In this document: in pieces, positions 7,653-17,146 of the stretch
How positions within the stretch are numbered: the first letter of the stretch is position 1
How the letters are laid out: each line of letters opens with the position of its first letter
Assembly: GCA_027941995.1 (NCBI GenBank)
Contig: CP115966.1
Span: forward strand, 1,984,001 to 2,048,000
DNA length: 64,000 nt
Direction of reading: 5' to 3'
DNA from: Erythrobacteraceae bacterium WH01K
GTDB lineage: Bacteria; Pseudomonadota; Alphaproteobacteria; Sphingomonadales; Sphingomonadaceae
The notes under the pieces: generated by a model
The model's input: only the letters and a program-made list of their open reading frames with translations
The model's database searches: none
Told to the model about the DNA's origin: nothing
Position numbers and translations under genes: made by a program

Positions 7653-9061
7653 CGCGCGCTGGCGTAGGCGTCCGGCAGGCATTCGACCAGCCCGTCTGCG
7701 GAGAATACCGGTCCCGCCCGTCTTCCCGTCTCCGAATGAAGCCAGATCGCTTCAGCAGCCGCGTCCATCGGCCCGCGCCCGGTCGCAAGGCGGCTGCCGA
7801 CGAGGCCCGCCAGCACGTCGCCCGTCCCGGCGGTCGAAAGCCAGCTGGGCGCTGGCTGGGCAATCATCGCGCTATCGGTGCCTGCAACGATAGTGTCCGC
7901 TCCTTTTGCGGCGACAATCGCACCAGTCTTCGCCGCGATATTGCGTGCCTTGTCCAACTTCGCGGGTACCGGGCCTTGCTCCTGAGCCTCTCCGAAAGCC
8001 TTCTCAAGCGCAGACAATTCCCCCTCGTGGGGCGTCAGGATCACCGGGCGATCTCCGAAATCCGAGGCATCCGGGGAAAGCAAGTGCAGGGCATCGGCAT
8101 CGATCACCAGCGCGGCGTCAGAGCGAGCGTTCAAGACCGTGCCCAGCCGCTCTGCCGCGTCCCGGCTTCGCCCGAAACCGGGGCCGACCACGATGGCGTC
8201 GATCCTCTCGTCCGCCAGAGCTTCGGCCAGCGGGCTGTCATCGATCACGATGCTGCCGGGCAAAGGCGGCAATGGCTTCCCGCTCAAGACTTTCACATAG
8301 CCCGCCCCGCCATGCTGGGCCGCCCTGGCAGCCAGCGCGCAGGCGCCCGGCATTTCGCCTGCGACGACGGCGACGAGACCGCGCGAATATTTGTGTGCAT
8401 CGGGCGGCGGCGAGCCGAGAACGGGCTTCGTGATCAGGGTCGCTGCACTGTCGCCTGCGGCAAGGCCGATATCGACGAGCATGCGCTGCCCCATCACCGC
8501 AGAGGCCGGCATCGCCCAGTGCGCCCATTTCCACGCGCCGAGCGCCAGTGTGACGTCATGGGGCCGCACGTCGTTCAGCAGAATGGCACGGTCGCTGGAC
8601 ACGCCGGAGGGAAGGTCTACCGCGATCGACCGGTCATGGCGTTCACGCAGTCCTTCCAAGAGCGAGAAAAGATCGCCAGACAAGGGACGATCCTGGCCGG
8701 AACCGAACAGGCAATCGACGAAGGTGCCACCCGCTCTTCCGGTGTCCGTCGGCAGGACTTCGCCCTTGTAATCCTCACGTGCCTGGCGGGCATTCGCCGT
8801 CTTCGGCTCCATCGCCGCGACGACCCCCACGTCCGCCCCACGTTCATGCAGCCAGCGCGCGATGACATAACCGTCGCCGCCATTGTTTCCGGGTCCGCAC
8901 AGGATCGTGACACGGCCACCGGCAGAAAGCCGCCAGACCCACTGCGCCGCGGCCTCTCCCGCCCGGACCATCAACTCGTATTCGGGAAGCCCTGCATCGA
9001 AGAGCGCTTGCTCCGCCGCCTTTACGGCAGAAATGCTCAGGATGCGGTCAGGAGCCGCCAT
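7649..9061 (-). CDS. nnr: bifunctional NAD(P)H-hydrate epimerase / ADP-dependent dehydratase
   Basis: YjeF-type repair enzyme of about 470 residues that recycles damaged hydrated NAD(P)H. The N-terminal epimerase domain (about 1-210) begins ILSISAVKAAEQALF and has the nucleotide-binding loop CGPGNNGGDGYV. The C-terminal ribokinase-like dehydratase domain has VGPGFGRS, LTPHEGELSAL, and the late motif GTGDVLAGLVG. The start is ATG 9061, or in-frame ATG 9067; both overlap the end of the upstream lipoprotein gene (stop at 9048). Downstream it shares ATGA with the RNA methyltransferase, so ilvD, the lipoprotein, nnr and the methyltransferase form a contiguous overlapping chain. Confidence 0.93.
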   Translation of the reverse strand: MAAPDRILSISAVKAAEQALFDAGLPEYELMVRAGEAAAQWVWRLSAGGRVTILCGPGNNGGDGYVIARWLHERGADVGVVAAMEPKTANARQAREDYKGEVLPTDTGRAGGTFVDCLFGSGQDRPLSGDLFSLLEGLRERHDRSIAVDLPSGVSSDRAILLNDVRPHDVTLALGAWKWAHWAMPASAVMGQRMLVDIGLAAGDSAATLITKPVLGSPPPDAHKYSRGLVAVVAGEMPGACALAARAAQHGGAGYVKVLSGKPLPPLPGSIVIDDSPLAEALADERIDAIVVGPGFGRSRDAAERLGTVLNARSDAALVIDADALHLLSPDASDFGDRPVILTPHEGELSALEKAFGEAQEQGPVPAKLDKARNIAAKTGAIVAAKGADTIVAGTDSAMIAQPAPSWLSTAGTGDVLAGLVGSRLATGRGPMDAAAEAIWLHSETGRRAGPVFSADGLVECLPDAYASAR

Positions 9062-9446
9062 CGGCATCTTCCTGCACCCTGCCAAGGGGGCGCGCCGGGA
9101 AGCGGTATTTTTCCGTGCCGATCTCGACGAGGAGATAATCGCCGTCGAGCGAGCGGCGCGCTTCGTCGGCACCGTCGTAAGCTGTCATTCCGCTCCCGTC
9201 GGATGCCAGTGCGAAGCGGCGAAATCCTCCGCCCGGGTGGTGGACGACGAGGACAACCTCGCCATCGATCGCAATGCGCTCGACCGGGCAATCGGCGGCG
9301 AATTCACTGCCTGCGCCAATGGCGCATGGCACGACCTCCGCATCTTCCCGCGCGGCCGGATCGGGCGCCGGCGCTGACGCATCACCTCCGCATGCCGCCA
9401 GCAGGGCAGCGAAGGAAAGAGGTGCTGCCGCGCTAGATGTCCGCAT
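9048..9446 (-). CDS. small hypothetical lipoprotein
   Basis: Protein of 132 residues with a lipoprotein signal: short basic start MRTSS, hydrophobic stretch and lipobox LLAAC, followed by GG and an alanine/proline-rich linker. The mature part is a small, mostly beta-like sequence with two further cysteines (VVPCAIG and [10 protein letters not shown]) that could form a disulfide, then [16 protein letters not shown] do not recognise a family with a known function. It is wedged between ilvD and nnr and overlaps both genes (14 bases with ilvD, 14-20 with nnr). This supports its being translated as part of that operon, although nothing connects it biochemically to either neighbour. Confidence 0.75.
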   Translation of the reverse strand: MRTSSAAAPLSFAALLAACGGDASAPAPDPAAREDAEVVPCAIGAGSEFAADCPVERIAIDGEVVLVVHHPGGGFRRFALASDGSGMTAYDGADEARRSLDGDYLLVEIGTEKYRFPARPLGRVQEDADGGS

Positions 9447-11154
9447 AGACGTGGCTTTCGGCCGCTCCGCCCGGATGGGTCACCGCGCCCTTGTAGGCGG
9501 GGCCGACATTTCGTGCGAACCGCCAGAGTGCGCCGGACCCGTAATCGTTGCCATGCGGCTTCCAGTCCTTGCGCCGGTCGGCAAGGTCCGCTTCGTCGAC
9601 CAGCAGGTCGATCGTGCCCTTCACCGCATCGATGGCTATCATGTCGCCGTCCCGGACCAGCCCGATAGGGCCGCCCTCGGCCGCTTCGGGGCCGACATGA
9701 CCGATGCAGAAACCACGGGTCGCGCCCGAGAAACGGCCATCGGTGATGAGCGCGACCTTCTCGCCCATGCCTTGTCCGTACAGCGCGGCGGTGGTGGACA
9801 GCATTTCGCGCATCCCCGGGCCGCCTTTGGGCCCTTCGTTGCGGATGACGACAACGCTGCCCTCGTTGATCCGGCGCGCCTCGACCGCTGCGAAAGCGTC
9901 TTCCTCGCATTCGAAAACCTGTGCGGGGCCGGTGAACTCCAGCCGCCCCATGCCCGCCACTTTGACGATGGCGCCTTCGGGGGCGAGCGAACCCTTGAGG
10001 CCCACGACGCCGCCCGTGGGCGTGATCGGGTTCTTTACGTCGTAGAACACCTTCTGATCGGGGTTCCACGTGATTTCGTCGATGTTCTCGCCCAGGGTCT
10101 TGCCCGTCACGGTCATCGGTTCGGGGTCTAGGAACCCGCCATCGAGCAGGGTCTTCATCGCCATGTAGACACCGCCCGCCTCATGCATGTCCTTGGCGAC
10201 GTATTTTCCGCCCGGCTTCAGGTCGGCGATATAGGGTGTCGACTTGAACATTTCCGCGACGTCGAAGAGGTCGAAATCGATTCCTGCCTCGTTCGCCATG
10301 GCCGGAAGGTGGAGCGCGGCATTGGTCGATCCGCCGGTGGCAGCCACCACGCGGGCGGCATTTTCGAATGCAGCACGGGTGCAGATGTCACGCGGGCGCA
10401 GGTTTTTCTCCAGCAGGGTCATGACCTGACGCCCCGCCGCGATGGCGACCTCTTCGCGCGAGCGGTTGGGTGCCGGGGCCATGTTGCTGTTCGGGAGCGA
10501 CAGACCGATCGCCTCCCCCACACAGGCCATGGTGTTCGCCGTGAACTGGCCGCCGCAGGCACCGTGGCCGGGGCAAGCGACTTTCTCCAGCGCTGTCAGG
10601 TCCTTGAGCGGACAATTGCCTGCGGCGTGCTGGCCGACCGCTTCGAACACGTCGACAACCGTCACGTCTTCCCCGCGATAGGTGCCGGGCAGGATCGAGC
10701 CGCCATAGACGAAGATGCTGGGCACGTTCAGGCGCAGCATGGACATCATCATGCCGGGCAGGCTCTTGTCGCATCCGGCAAAGCCGACCAGCGCGTCGTA
10801 GCAATGTCCACGCACCGAAAGCTCGACCGAGTCGGCGATGACCTCGCGGCTGACCAACGAGCTTTTCATGCCCTGGTGACCCATCGCGATACCGTCCGTC
10901 ACGGTGATCGTGTTGAAACGCCGCGGCATCCCGCCGCCCTGTTCCACGCCAGTGCGGCAGACATCGGCCTGCGCATCCAGCGTCGTGTTGCACGGCGCGC
11001 TGTCGTTCCCCGCACTCGCCACGCCCACGAAGGGACGCGCGATCTCTTCCTCGGTCAAGCCCATCGCGTAGTAATAGGACCGGTGCGGCGCACGCTCCGG
11101 CCCCACGGAGACATGGCGGCTGGGCAGGTTGGCTTTATCGAATTTGGCAGTCAT
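9433..11154 (-). CDS. ilvD: dihydroxy-acid dehydratase
   Basis: IlvD/Edd family enzyme of 573 residues that converts 2,3-dihydroxy-isovalerate or methylvalerate to the 2-oxo acid in valine and isoleucine synthesis. Hallmarks are the early cluster cysteine region [19 protein letters not shown] with the second cysteine, and [15 protein letters not shown] with the third. The C-terminal half contains [12 protein letters not shown] and the [14 protein letters not shown] block typical of the family. The start is ATG 11154. Its stop overlaps the start of a small lipoprotein by 14 bases. The upstream gap of 86 bases to the N-formylglutamate amidohydrolase may hold its own promoter, though none is obvious by eye. 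Confidence 0.97.
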   Translation of the reverse strand: MTAKFDKANLPSRHVSVGPERAPHRSYYYAMGLTEEEIARPFVGVASAGNDSAPCNTTLDAQADVCRTGVEQGGGMPRRFNTITVTDGIAMGHQGMKSSLVSREVIADSVELSVRGHCYDALVGFAGCDKSLPGMMMSMLRLNVPSIFVYGGSILPGTYRGEDVTVVDVFEAVGQHAAGNCPLKDLTALEKVACPGHGACGGQFTANTMACVGEAIGLSLPNSNMAPAPNRSREEVAIAAGRQVMTLLEKNLRPRDICTRAAFENAARVVAATGGSTNAALHLPAMANEAGIDFDLFDVAEMFKSTPYIADLKPGGKYVAKDMHEAGGVYMAMKTLLDGGFLDPEPMTVTGKTLGENIDEITWNPDQKVFYDVKNPITPTGGVVGLKGSLAPEGAIVKVAGMGRLEFTGPAQVFECEEDAFAAVEARRINEGSVVVIRNEGPKGGPGMREMLSTTAALYGQGMGEKVALITDGRFSGATRGFCIGHVGPEAAEGGPIGLVRDGDMIAIDAVKGTIDLLVDEADLADRRKDWKPHGNDYGSGALWRFARNVGPAYKGAVTHPGGAAESHVYADI

Positions 11155-11240
11155 CGCGCTTTCCTTGTGTCGCGCCCGTCCTTGCGCGGCTGGCGCAGGC
11201 GGTCAAGCGCAGGAAAGCTTGGGGCAAAGCAAACGCGACC

Positions 11241-11969
11241 CTACCCGCCCTTCAGCGCCAGCGCGGTCCGGTTGGCGATATCCGCGACCAGTGCCGCCCA
11301 GCGTGCCTGCCCCGCCTCTGTTGCGAGAAGGTCCTGCCGTATCTCGATGGTGAGATAGGGCCGGCCATGCGCCTCTGCATGGCGGTCCATCGTGGCGTTC
11401 AGCTGCTTGCCGGAATAAGGCTGGTTGTTGCCTACCGTCAGTCCTTCCTCCTCGAACAGGCGGATAGCCTGAAGGGCGGCGGTATCGTCCTGGTTGTAAA
11501 GCAAGGCCACTTCCCATGGCCGCTCCTCGTCGCTGGTTTCGAGCGCGGGGGTGAAGCTGTGCAGTGCGACAATCAGTTCGGGGCGCGCCGCATCGAGCCA
11601 TTCCGCCATCGCATCGTGATAAGGCCGGTAAAACCGTTCCAGACGCTTTTTTACATCGGCACCGATGTTGCCGGGAATGGTGTGCCCGTCGCTGCTGAAG
11701 GGAACCACCGCTTCCTCGTCCTCGCGCCGGTGCAAGTCGCAGACGAGGCGGCTGACCGTGGCGATATGCGCTGGAATGGCATGGCGACGCGCAAGCCGGT
11801 CGGCTACGCCCTCCACGCCCAGATCGACCGCGATATGGGTGTCCAGCAGTTCCGCCGGAATGCCCAGCGGCACGTCGGCCGGGACGAAGTTCGACGCATG
11901 GTCGGCCACGCATACGATGCGCCCGGGAACCGGTTCGCCGACCTGGCGATAGGGAAGATCGTCGATCAT
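11241..11969 (-). CDS. N-formylglutamate amidohydrolase
   Basis: HutG-type (FGase family) amidohydrolase of 242 residues that would release glutamate and formate from N-formylglutamate, or act on similar N-acyl amino acids. Family motifs seen are IVCVADHASNFVP near the N-terminus, the metal-site stretch HIAVDLGVEGVA, RLVCDLHR, IVALHSFTP and LTIEIRQDL. The start ATG 11969 overlaps the ispE stop as ATGA. No other histidine-utilisation genes are nearby, so a general N-formyl or N-acyl amino acid hydrolase role is as likely as histidine catabolism. Confidence 0.87.
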   Translation of the reverse strand: MIDDLPYRQVGEPVPGRIVCVADHASNFVPADVPLGIPAELLDTHIAVDLGVEGVADRLARRHAIPAHIATVSRLVCDLHRREDEEAVVPFSSDGHTIPGNIGADVKKRLERFYRPYHDAMAEWLDAARPELIVALHSFTPALETSDEERPWEVALLYNQDDTAALQAIRLFEEEGLTVGNNQPYSGKQLNATMDRHAEAHGRPYLTIEIRQDLLATEAGQARWAALVADIANRTALALKGG

Positions 11970-12778
11970 CTGAGATTTCCTGACAGTGTCCACCATCCGG
12001 GATGGCGATTGGCTATGTCCTCTTGCGCCATGTCGCGCGCTTCGGCCGAGCCGTATAGCGCAAAACACGTCGCACCCGAACCCGACATCCTGGCAAGCAT
12101 CGGGTCGGTTTCCTGCAAGGCCGACAGGACGTCCGAAATAACAGCGCAAAGACCCGTCGCCGGTGCTTCGAGGTCGTTGCGCCCTGCAAGCGCGATCTGC
12201 CTGACGGACCCTTCCGGCATGGCTCCGCGATCCTTCCCGTCCCATGCGGCGAAGACGGGAGCGGTGGTTAGTTCGATGCGTGGATTGACGAGCAGCGCCG
12301 CGCATCCGGTGATGTCGCTGTCCACCTGTTCTAAATCGGTACCGGTACCGCGCCCGATGCATGTCCGGCTCAGAACGCAGGCGGGCACGTCCGCGCCGAG
12401 TTTCGCGGCTCTCCGTTCCCAGTCGCCGGGCAGGCCGTGCATATCGCGCACGATGCGAAACACCGCGCCAGCATCGGCGCTGCCCCCACCCAGCCCGGCA
12501 GCGACCGGCAGGTTCTTCTCCAGCGCGATCGCGATCCCGGCAGGCCGCGGAAGCGACAACAGCGCCCTCATCGCCAGGTTGCCGAAAGGCGCGCCCATCG
12601 CGTTGGCGAATTCGCCGTGCTGGGTCAGCGTGTCCTGCCCTGCAGGACGGGCGGTCAACACGTCGCCTGCATCGACGAAGGCGAACAGGGTCTCCAGCTC
12701 GTGATAGCCGTCATCGCGCCGCCGCCGCACATGCAGCGCCAGGTTGATCTTGGCATAGGCTGTCTCGGTCACGGACAC
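11966..12778 (-). CDS. ispE: 4-diphosphocytidyl-2-C-methyl-D-erythritol kinase
   Basis: GHMP kinase of the MEP isoprenoid pathway, 270 residues. N-terminal substrate motif AYAKINLALHV, dimethylallyl-side motif GYHELETLF, ATP-binding glycine-rich loop PVAAGLGGGSADAGA, and the C-terminal SGSGATCFALY are all present and in order. The start is read as GTG 12778, because GGGGG stands six bases upstream; a second in-frame GTG at 12772 is possible. It is coupled to the following amidohydrolase by ATGA and lies 25 bases after the ETF-ubiquinone oxidoreductase gene, so the three are probably one transcript. Confidence 0.96.
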   Translation of the reverse strand: MSVTETAYAKINLALHVRRRRDDGYHELETLFAFVDAGDVLTARPAGQDTLTQHGEFANAMGAPFGNLAMRALLSLPRPAGIAIALEKNLPVAAGLGGGSADAGAVFRIVRDMHGLPGDWERRAAKLGADVPACVLSRTCIGRGTGTDLEQVDSDITGCAALLVNPRIELTTAPVFAAWDGKDRGAMPEGSVRQIALAGRNDLEAPATGLCAVISDVLSALQETDPMLARMSGSGATCFALYGSAEARDMAQEDIANRHPGWWTLSGNLR

Positions 12779-12803
12779 CGAAGACCCCCGGGTTCGCAGC
12801 CAA

Positions 12804-14462
12804 TCACATGTTGGGATAGTTCGGACCGCCCCCGCCTTCCGGCGTCGTCCACTCGATGTTCTGGTTGGGATCCTTGATATCGCAGGTCTTGCAGTGGACG
12901 CAGTTCTGCGAGTTGATCTGGAACTTGGGCTCCTGCCCCTCCTCGATCAGCCACTCGTACACTCCCGCCGGGCAATAGCGCGTGGAAGGGCCGGCATAGA
13001 CGCCCAGCTCGCTTTCCCGCTGCAATTCGCGGTCGCACACCTTCAGGTGGACCGGCTGGTCCTCCGCATGATTGGTGTAGCTGAAGCTGACCGAGGTGAG
13101 CCGGTCGAAGGTCAGCTCGCCATCGGGCTTGGGATAGATGATGGGCTGGTGCAGGTCGGCACGGTGCAGGTGCTCGTGATCCGGCTTGTGCTTCATCGCG
13201 ATCGGCAGTCCGATCTTGAGATAGCGCATCCACATGTCGGCCCCGGCGATGACCGTGCCGATGTCGCCGCCGAACTTGCTGACGGCGGGCTGCGCGTTCT
13301 GGACCAGTTTCAGTTCCTTGGCGATCCAGCTTTCGCGAACCGCGGCGTCGTATTCCATCAGCTCGGTATGCTCATGGCCGGCCGCAATCGCCGCAGCGAT
13401 GCTTTCCGCTGCCAGCATACCGCTCTTCATGGCGGTGTGGCTGCCCTTGATGCGCGGCACGTTGACGAAGCCTGCTGCACAGCCGATCAGCGCGCCGCCG
13501 GGGAAGGCCAGCTTGGGCACGCTCTGCCAGCCGCCCTCGTTGATGGCACGCGCGCCGTAAGCCACGCGCTTGCCGCCTTCGAGGAAGGCGCGAATGTCGG
13601 GATGCGTCTTCCAGCGCTGGAATTCCTGGTAGGGCGATACGTAGGGGTTCGAATAATCGAGGGCCGTCACGAAGCCGAGCGCAACCTGCCCGTTCGCCTG
13701 GTGGTAGAGGAACCCGCCGCCCCAGCTGTCGCTTTCGGTCAGCGGCCAGCCCTGCGTGTGGATGACCTTGCCCGGCTCGTGCTTGGCCGGGTCGATGTCC
13801 CACAATTCCTTGATACCGAGGCCGTAGACCTGCGGCTGGCAATCGGCTTCGAGATCGTATTTCTTCTTCAGCTTCTTGGTCAAATTGCCGCGCACACCTT
13901 CGGCGAAGAGCGTGTATTTCGCGAGGATTTCCATGCCCGGCTGGAAATCGCCCTTGTGCGATCCGTCTTCGGCAATGCCCATGTCCTGCGTCAGGACACC
14001 GGTGACCGCGCCGTTCTCGTCATAGATCGGTTCGCTGGCGGGGAAGCCGGGGAAGACCATGACGCCCAGCGCCTCTGCCTGCTCGCCCATCCACCGCGAC
14101 AGGTTGCCCAGCGAACAGGTGTAATTGCCGTCGTTCGACATGAAGGGCGGCAGCATCATGTGCGGCATGTCCCACTTGCCGTTCTTGCGCAGGACCCAGT
14201 GCAAATTCTCGGTCACCGGCGTTTCGGCCAGCGGGCAATCCATGTCGCGCCATTCCGGCAGCAGCTCGTCCAGCGCCTTGGGATCGACGACCGCGCCCGA
14301 CAGGATGTGCGCGCCGATTTCCGACCCTTTTTCAAGGACGACGACTTCCAGTTCCTCATTGATCTGCTTCAGCCGGATCGCCGCTGCGAGGCCGGCAACG
14401 CCCCCGCCGACAATCACGACGTCGCAAGGCATGGATTCCCGTTCGATAGTCTCGCCGCTCAT
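12804..14462 (-). CDS. electron transfer flavoprotein-ubiquinone oxidoreductase
   Basis: ETF-QO, 552 residues: passes electrons from ETF, reduced by acyl-CoA and other dehydrogenases, to ubiquinone at the inner membrane. The FAD Rossmann loop VIVGGGVAGLAAAIRL lies at about residues 15-30. The middle contains YGLGIKELWDI and the membrane-associated quinone region, including GWPLTESDSWGG. The C-terminal ferredoxin-like domain has YCPAGVYEW and CVHCKTCDIKDP, the four [4Fe-4S] cysteines. The length is normal for the family. It reads away from the uracil-glycosylase-like gene across a 111-base divergent gap that must contain promoters for both. Together with the acyl-CoA synthetase further on it points to beta-oxidation capacity. 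Confidence 0.96.
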   Translation of the reverse strand: MSGETIERESMPCDVVIVGGGVAGLAAAIRLKQINEELEVVVLEKGSEIGAHILSGAVVDPKALDELLPEWRDMDCPLAETPVTENLHWVLRKNGKWDMPHMMLPPFMSNDGNYTCSLGNLSRWMGEQAEALGVMVFPGFPASEPIYDENGAVTGVLTQDMGIAEDGSHKGDFQPGMEILAKYTLFAEGVRGNLTKKLKKKYDLEADCQPQVYGLGIKELWDIDPAKHEPGKVIHTQGWPLTESDSWGGGFLYHQANGQVALGFVTALDYSNPYVSPYQEFQRWKTHPDIRAFLEGGKRVAYGARAINEGGWQSVPKLAFPGGALIGCAAGFVNVPRIKGSHTAMKSGMLAAESIAAAIAAGHEHTELMEYDAAVRESWIAKELKLVQNAQPAVSKFGGDIGTVIAGADMWMRYLKIGLPIAMKHKPDHEHLHRADLHQPIIYPKPDGELTFDRLTSVSFSYTNHAEDQPVHLKVCDRELQRESELGVYAGPSTRYCPAGVYEWLIEEGQEPKFQINSQNCVHCKTCDIKDPNQNIEWTTPEGGGGPNYPNM

Positions 14463-14573
14463 CGCTCAAATCTTCCTTCTCTACGTGCGCTGCACAGCCG
14501 TGTTCCCCATGCGCGCTTTCTGGCACAAACCCTTGATTGCCGGACTGCTTGAGGTCAAGACCTGCGAACGGCC

Positions 14574-15374
14574 ATGGTAACATCCTCCACCCCCCAGGAA
14601 CGCCTCGATGCGCTTGCCCAGGCACAGGCCGTGCTGGACTGGTGGAAGCTGGCCGGCGTCACGGTCGATACGCTGGACGAAAGCCGCGGCTGGCTCGACG
14701 CGGACACGGCAAAACCCGCTCCTGACGTAACGGAAAAGCGGGTGGTCCGTAAAAAGCCGCCGCCGCCCAGGAAGCTCGTCGGCGGGGACCGGATCACGGT
14801 TGCACAGGCTGCCCCGGTTGCCCGGCCAGACGGCGGATTGCCGACCGGTCTTGCCGATTTCCGCGAATGGTGGGGACAGGAAAAGAAATCCTTGTCCGGC
14901 GCGGTGCTGGCCCCGGTCATGCCGCGCGGCGATGCCGGAGCAAGGCTGTGCGTGCTCGTACCGCAGCCGGAACAAGGCGACACGGATACCCTGCTCCAGG
15001 GGCCGCGCGGTGTCCTGCTCTCCGCCATCCTGCGGGCCATGGGCCTTGGGGACAGCGACTGCTACATCGCCTCCGTCCTGCCCGCGCCTGTCATCCAGCC
15101 GGACTGGGACGATCTGCGCGCTGCGGGTCATGGCGAGATCGCCCGCCACCACCTCGCACTGGCCGCGCCGGAGCGCATCCTGATCTTCGGTCGCCGCATC
15201 CTGCCGCTCATCGCGCACGAATCGGCGCAAGACCCTGCCGATTTACGTATTTTTAACCATGGAGGGACCAGCGTGCCGTTAATGGCTGCTCCCGAACTCG
15301 GCTCCCTCCTGAGAAGTGCCGGACAGCGGAAGCGGTTCTGGCAACAATGGCTCGAATGGACGGACAATCGATGA
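14574..15374 (+). CDS. uracil-DNA glycosylase-fold protein with degenerate motifs
   Basis: Protein of 266 residues whose C-terminal half resembles the family 4/5 uracil-DNA glycosylase fold, as often found at this position in sphingomonads. About 120 residues of low-complexity, basic/proline-rich N-terminus (KKPPPPRK) precede it. The fold is suggested by GPRGVLLSAILRAMGL, CYIASVLPAPV and RILIFGRRILPLI. The catalytic loops are eroded: the GEAPG-type motif reads VPQPEQGD, and the HPS/HPR motif near the C-terminus reads AAPELGSLL without histidine. No iron-sulfur cysteine set is seen. It may be inactive or have another nucleic-acid role. Its stop overlaps the transglycosylase start as ATGA. The superfamily call is moderate confidence. 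Confidence 0.58.
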   Translation: MVTSSTPQERLDALAQAQAVLDWWKLAGVTVDTLDESRGWLDADTAKPAPDVTEKRVVRKKPPPPRKLVGGDRITVAQAAPVARPDGGLPTGLADFREWWGQEKKSLSGAVLAPVMPRGDAGARLCVLVPQPEQGDTDTLLQGPRGVLLSAILRAMGLGDSDCYIASVLPAPVIQPDWDDLRAAGHGEIARHHLALAAPERILIFGRRILPLIAHESAQDPADLRIFNHGGTSVPLMAAPELGSLLRSAGQRKRFWQQWLEWTDNR

Positions 15375-17146
15375 CTGCTCGCCGCAACCCAATCCACTCT
15401 CTCGCCCTCGGCCTTGCAGCCGCGTGCGCTGCCACGACCGCGATGCCCGCCGCGGCCAATACCAGCGCCGAATATTTCCGCGCCAAGAGCGTGTCGAACA
15501 ACCTGCCCCAATTGCTGAGCGATGCGGAACAGCAATATTACCGCTCCGTCTTCCAGGCGATCGACCGCGAAAGCTGGGGCGAGGTGGAAAACCTGCTGGC
15601 ACAGCGCGGCGAAGGTCCGCTGCACGATGTCGCAAGGGCCGAATATTACCTTCACGCGAACAGCCCGCGTATCGAACTGCCCGCGCTGCAATCATGGCTG
15701 GCAACGGGCATCGACCTGCCCCACGCTGAACGCATCGGCGCCCTCGGCCTGAAACGCGGCATGATGTCCGCGCCCTATCTCCCGCGTGAGCAGGGTTTCG
15801 TCAGCCAGCCCTACGCGTCCAAGCGTTTGCGCCCCCGTTCGGTCGAGGACGGTACGATGCCCGGCAGCGTCCGCTCCGCTATCCTGGACCGGATCAAGAA
15901 CGACGATCCCGACGGTGCGCGCCAGATCCTGGACGGTATCGACGCATCGCTTTCCACCGCCGCGCGCGCAGAATGGCGCCAGCGTGTCGCGTGGAGCTAC
16001 TATATCGAGAACAACGATCCCGCCGCCATGGCGATGGCCCGGACCGTCGCCGAGGGGACGGGCGCTTGGGTCGCAGAAGGTGACTGGGTGCAAGGGCTCG
16101 CCGCATGGCGCCTGGGCGATTGCCAGAGCGCGGCCAATGCGTTCCGCAGCTCCGCTGCCGGCGCGGTCAATGTCGAACTGGCCGCCGCCGCCCATTACTG
16201 GGCCTCGCGCGCGCTCGTCCGCTGCCGCCAGCCCGAAGCGGCTGCCGAACAGCTTCGCGGCGCGGCGCTGATGGACGAAACGCTTTACGGCATGCTTGCA
16301 CGCGAGGCGCTGGGACAGGCCCTGCCCGATGCCGGAACGACGCCAGACCTTGGCAGCGACGACTGGCAGTCCTTGCGCTCCGTCTCCAATGTCCGGACCG
16401 CGGTTGCCCTGGCAGAAATCGGCCGCGATGACCTCGCCGACGAGGTGCTGCGCCACCAGGCCCGTATCGGCGATCCTGCGCAATACCAGTCCCTGTCGCG
16501 TCTTGCGCGTGAAATGGGACTGCCGGCGACGCAGCTCTGGATGGCGCACAACGCCCCCTCGGGCGCGCAGCGCGAACCTGCCCTTCGGTTCCCGACGCCG
16601 CGCTGGCAGCCGGTCGACGGATGGAAGGTCGACCCGGCCCTCGCCTATGCCCACACCTTGCAGGAATCGAACTTCCGTGCGGCGGTCGTCAGCCCCGCCG
16701 GGGCGCGTGGGCTGATGCAGATCATGCCTGCTGCAGCACGGGACCATGCGGCGAAGATCGGCGTGCGCGGCGATGCGCGTGACCTGTCGAACCCGGAAAT
16801 CAACCTCGCCTTCGGGCAGAGCCACCTGCAAATGCTGCGCGACAGCGGCGCCACGCAGGGCAAGCTGCCCAAGATCATGGCCGCCTACAATGCCGGGCTT
16901 TCCCCCATCGGGCGCTGGAACAGCGAAGTTCGCGACCAGGACGACCCCCTGCTCTACATGGAATCGATCCCCTATTGGGAAACGCGCGGATACGTTTCCA
17001 TAGTGATGCGCAATTACTGGATGTACGAACGGCAGGCCGGCACGCGTTCGCCGACCCGAACGGCGCTGGCGCAAGGCCAGTGGCCTGCCTTCCCGGCGAC
17101 CTCCACAAGCTTCGCGCTCGGCGAGGCGAGCGAGCGGCGCAACTGA
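15371..17146 (+). CDS. soluble lytic murein transglycosylase (SLT family)
   Basis: Periplasmic enzyme that cleaves peptidoglycan to 1,6-anhydromuropeptides, 591 residues, with the Slt70 layout: signal peptide (cleavage near AAANT), a long alpha-superhelical region, and a C-terminal SLT domain from about residue 415. The catalytic glutamate is Glu432 in TLQESNF, followed by SPAGARGLMQIMP and the conserved YNAG segment (MAAYNAGLSP). I chose ATG 15371 because it overlaps the stop of the upstream gene as ATGA; an in-frame ATG exists a few codons earlier. The stop overlaps the moaB start (TGATG). Coupling to a DNA-glycosylase-fold gene and to moaB is not functionally obvious. Confidence 0.94.
   Translation: MTARRNPIHSLALGLAAACAATTAMPAAANTSAEYFRAKSVSNNLPQLLSDAEQQYYRSVFQAIDRESWGEVENLLAQRGEGPLHDVARAEYYLHANSPRIELPALQSWLATGIDLPHAERIGALGLKRGMMSAPYLPREQGFVSQPYASKRLRPRSVEDGTMPGSVRSAILDRIKNDDPDGARQILDGIDASLSTAARAEWRQRVAWSYYIENNDPAAMAMARTVAEGTGAWVAEGDWVQGLAAWRLGDCQSAANAFRSSAAGAVNVELAAAAHYWASRALVRCRQPEAAAEQLRGAALMDETLYGMLAREALGQALPDAGTTPDLGSDDWQSLRSVSNVRTAVALAEIGRDDLADEVLRHQARIGDPAQYQSLSRLAREMGLPATQLWMAHNAPSGAQREPALRFPTPRWQPVDGWKVDPALAYAHTLQESNFRAAVVSPAGARGLMQIMPAAARDHAAKIGVRGDARDLSNPEINLAFGQSHLQMLRDSGATQGKLPKIMAAYNAGLSPIGRWNSEVRDQDDPLLYMESIPYWETRGYVSIVMRNYWMYERQAGTRSPTRTALAQGQWPAFPATSTSFALGEASERRN

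Noticed and set aside
7505-9436. 643-codon open frame opposite nnr
   Set aside because: Arginine-rich shadow frame without motifs.
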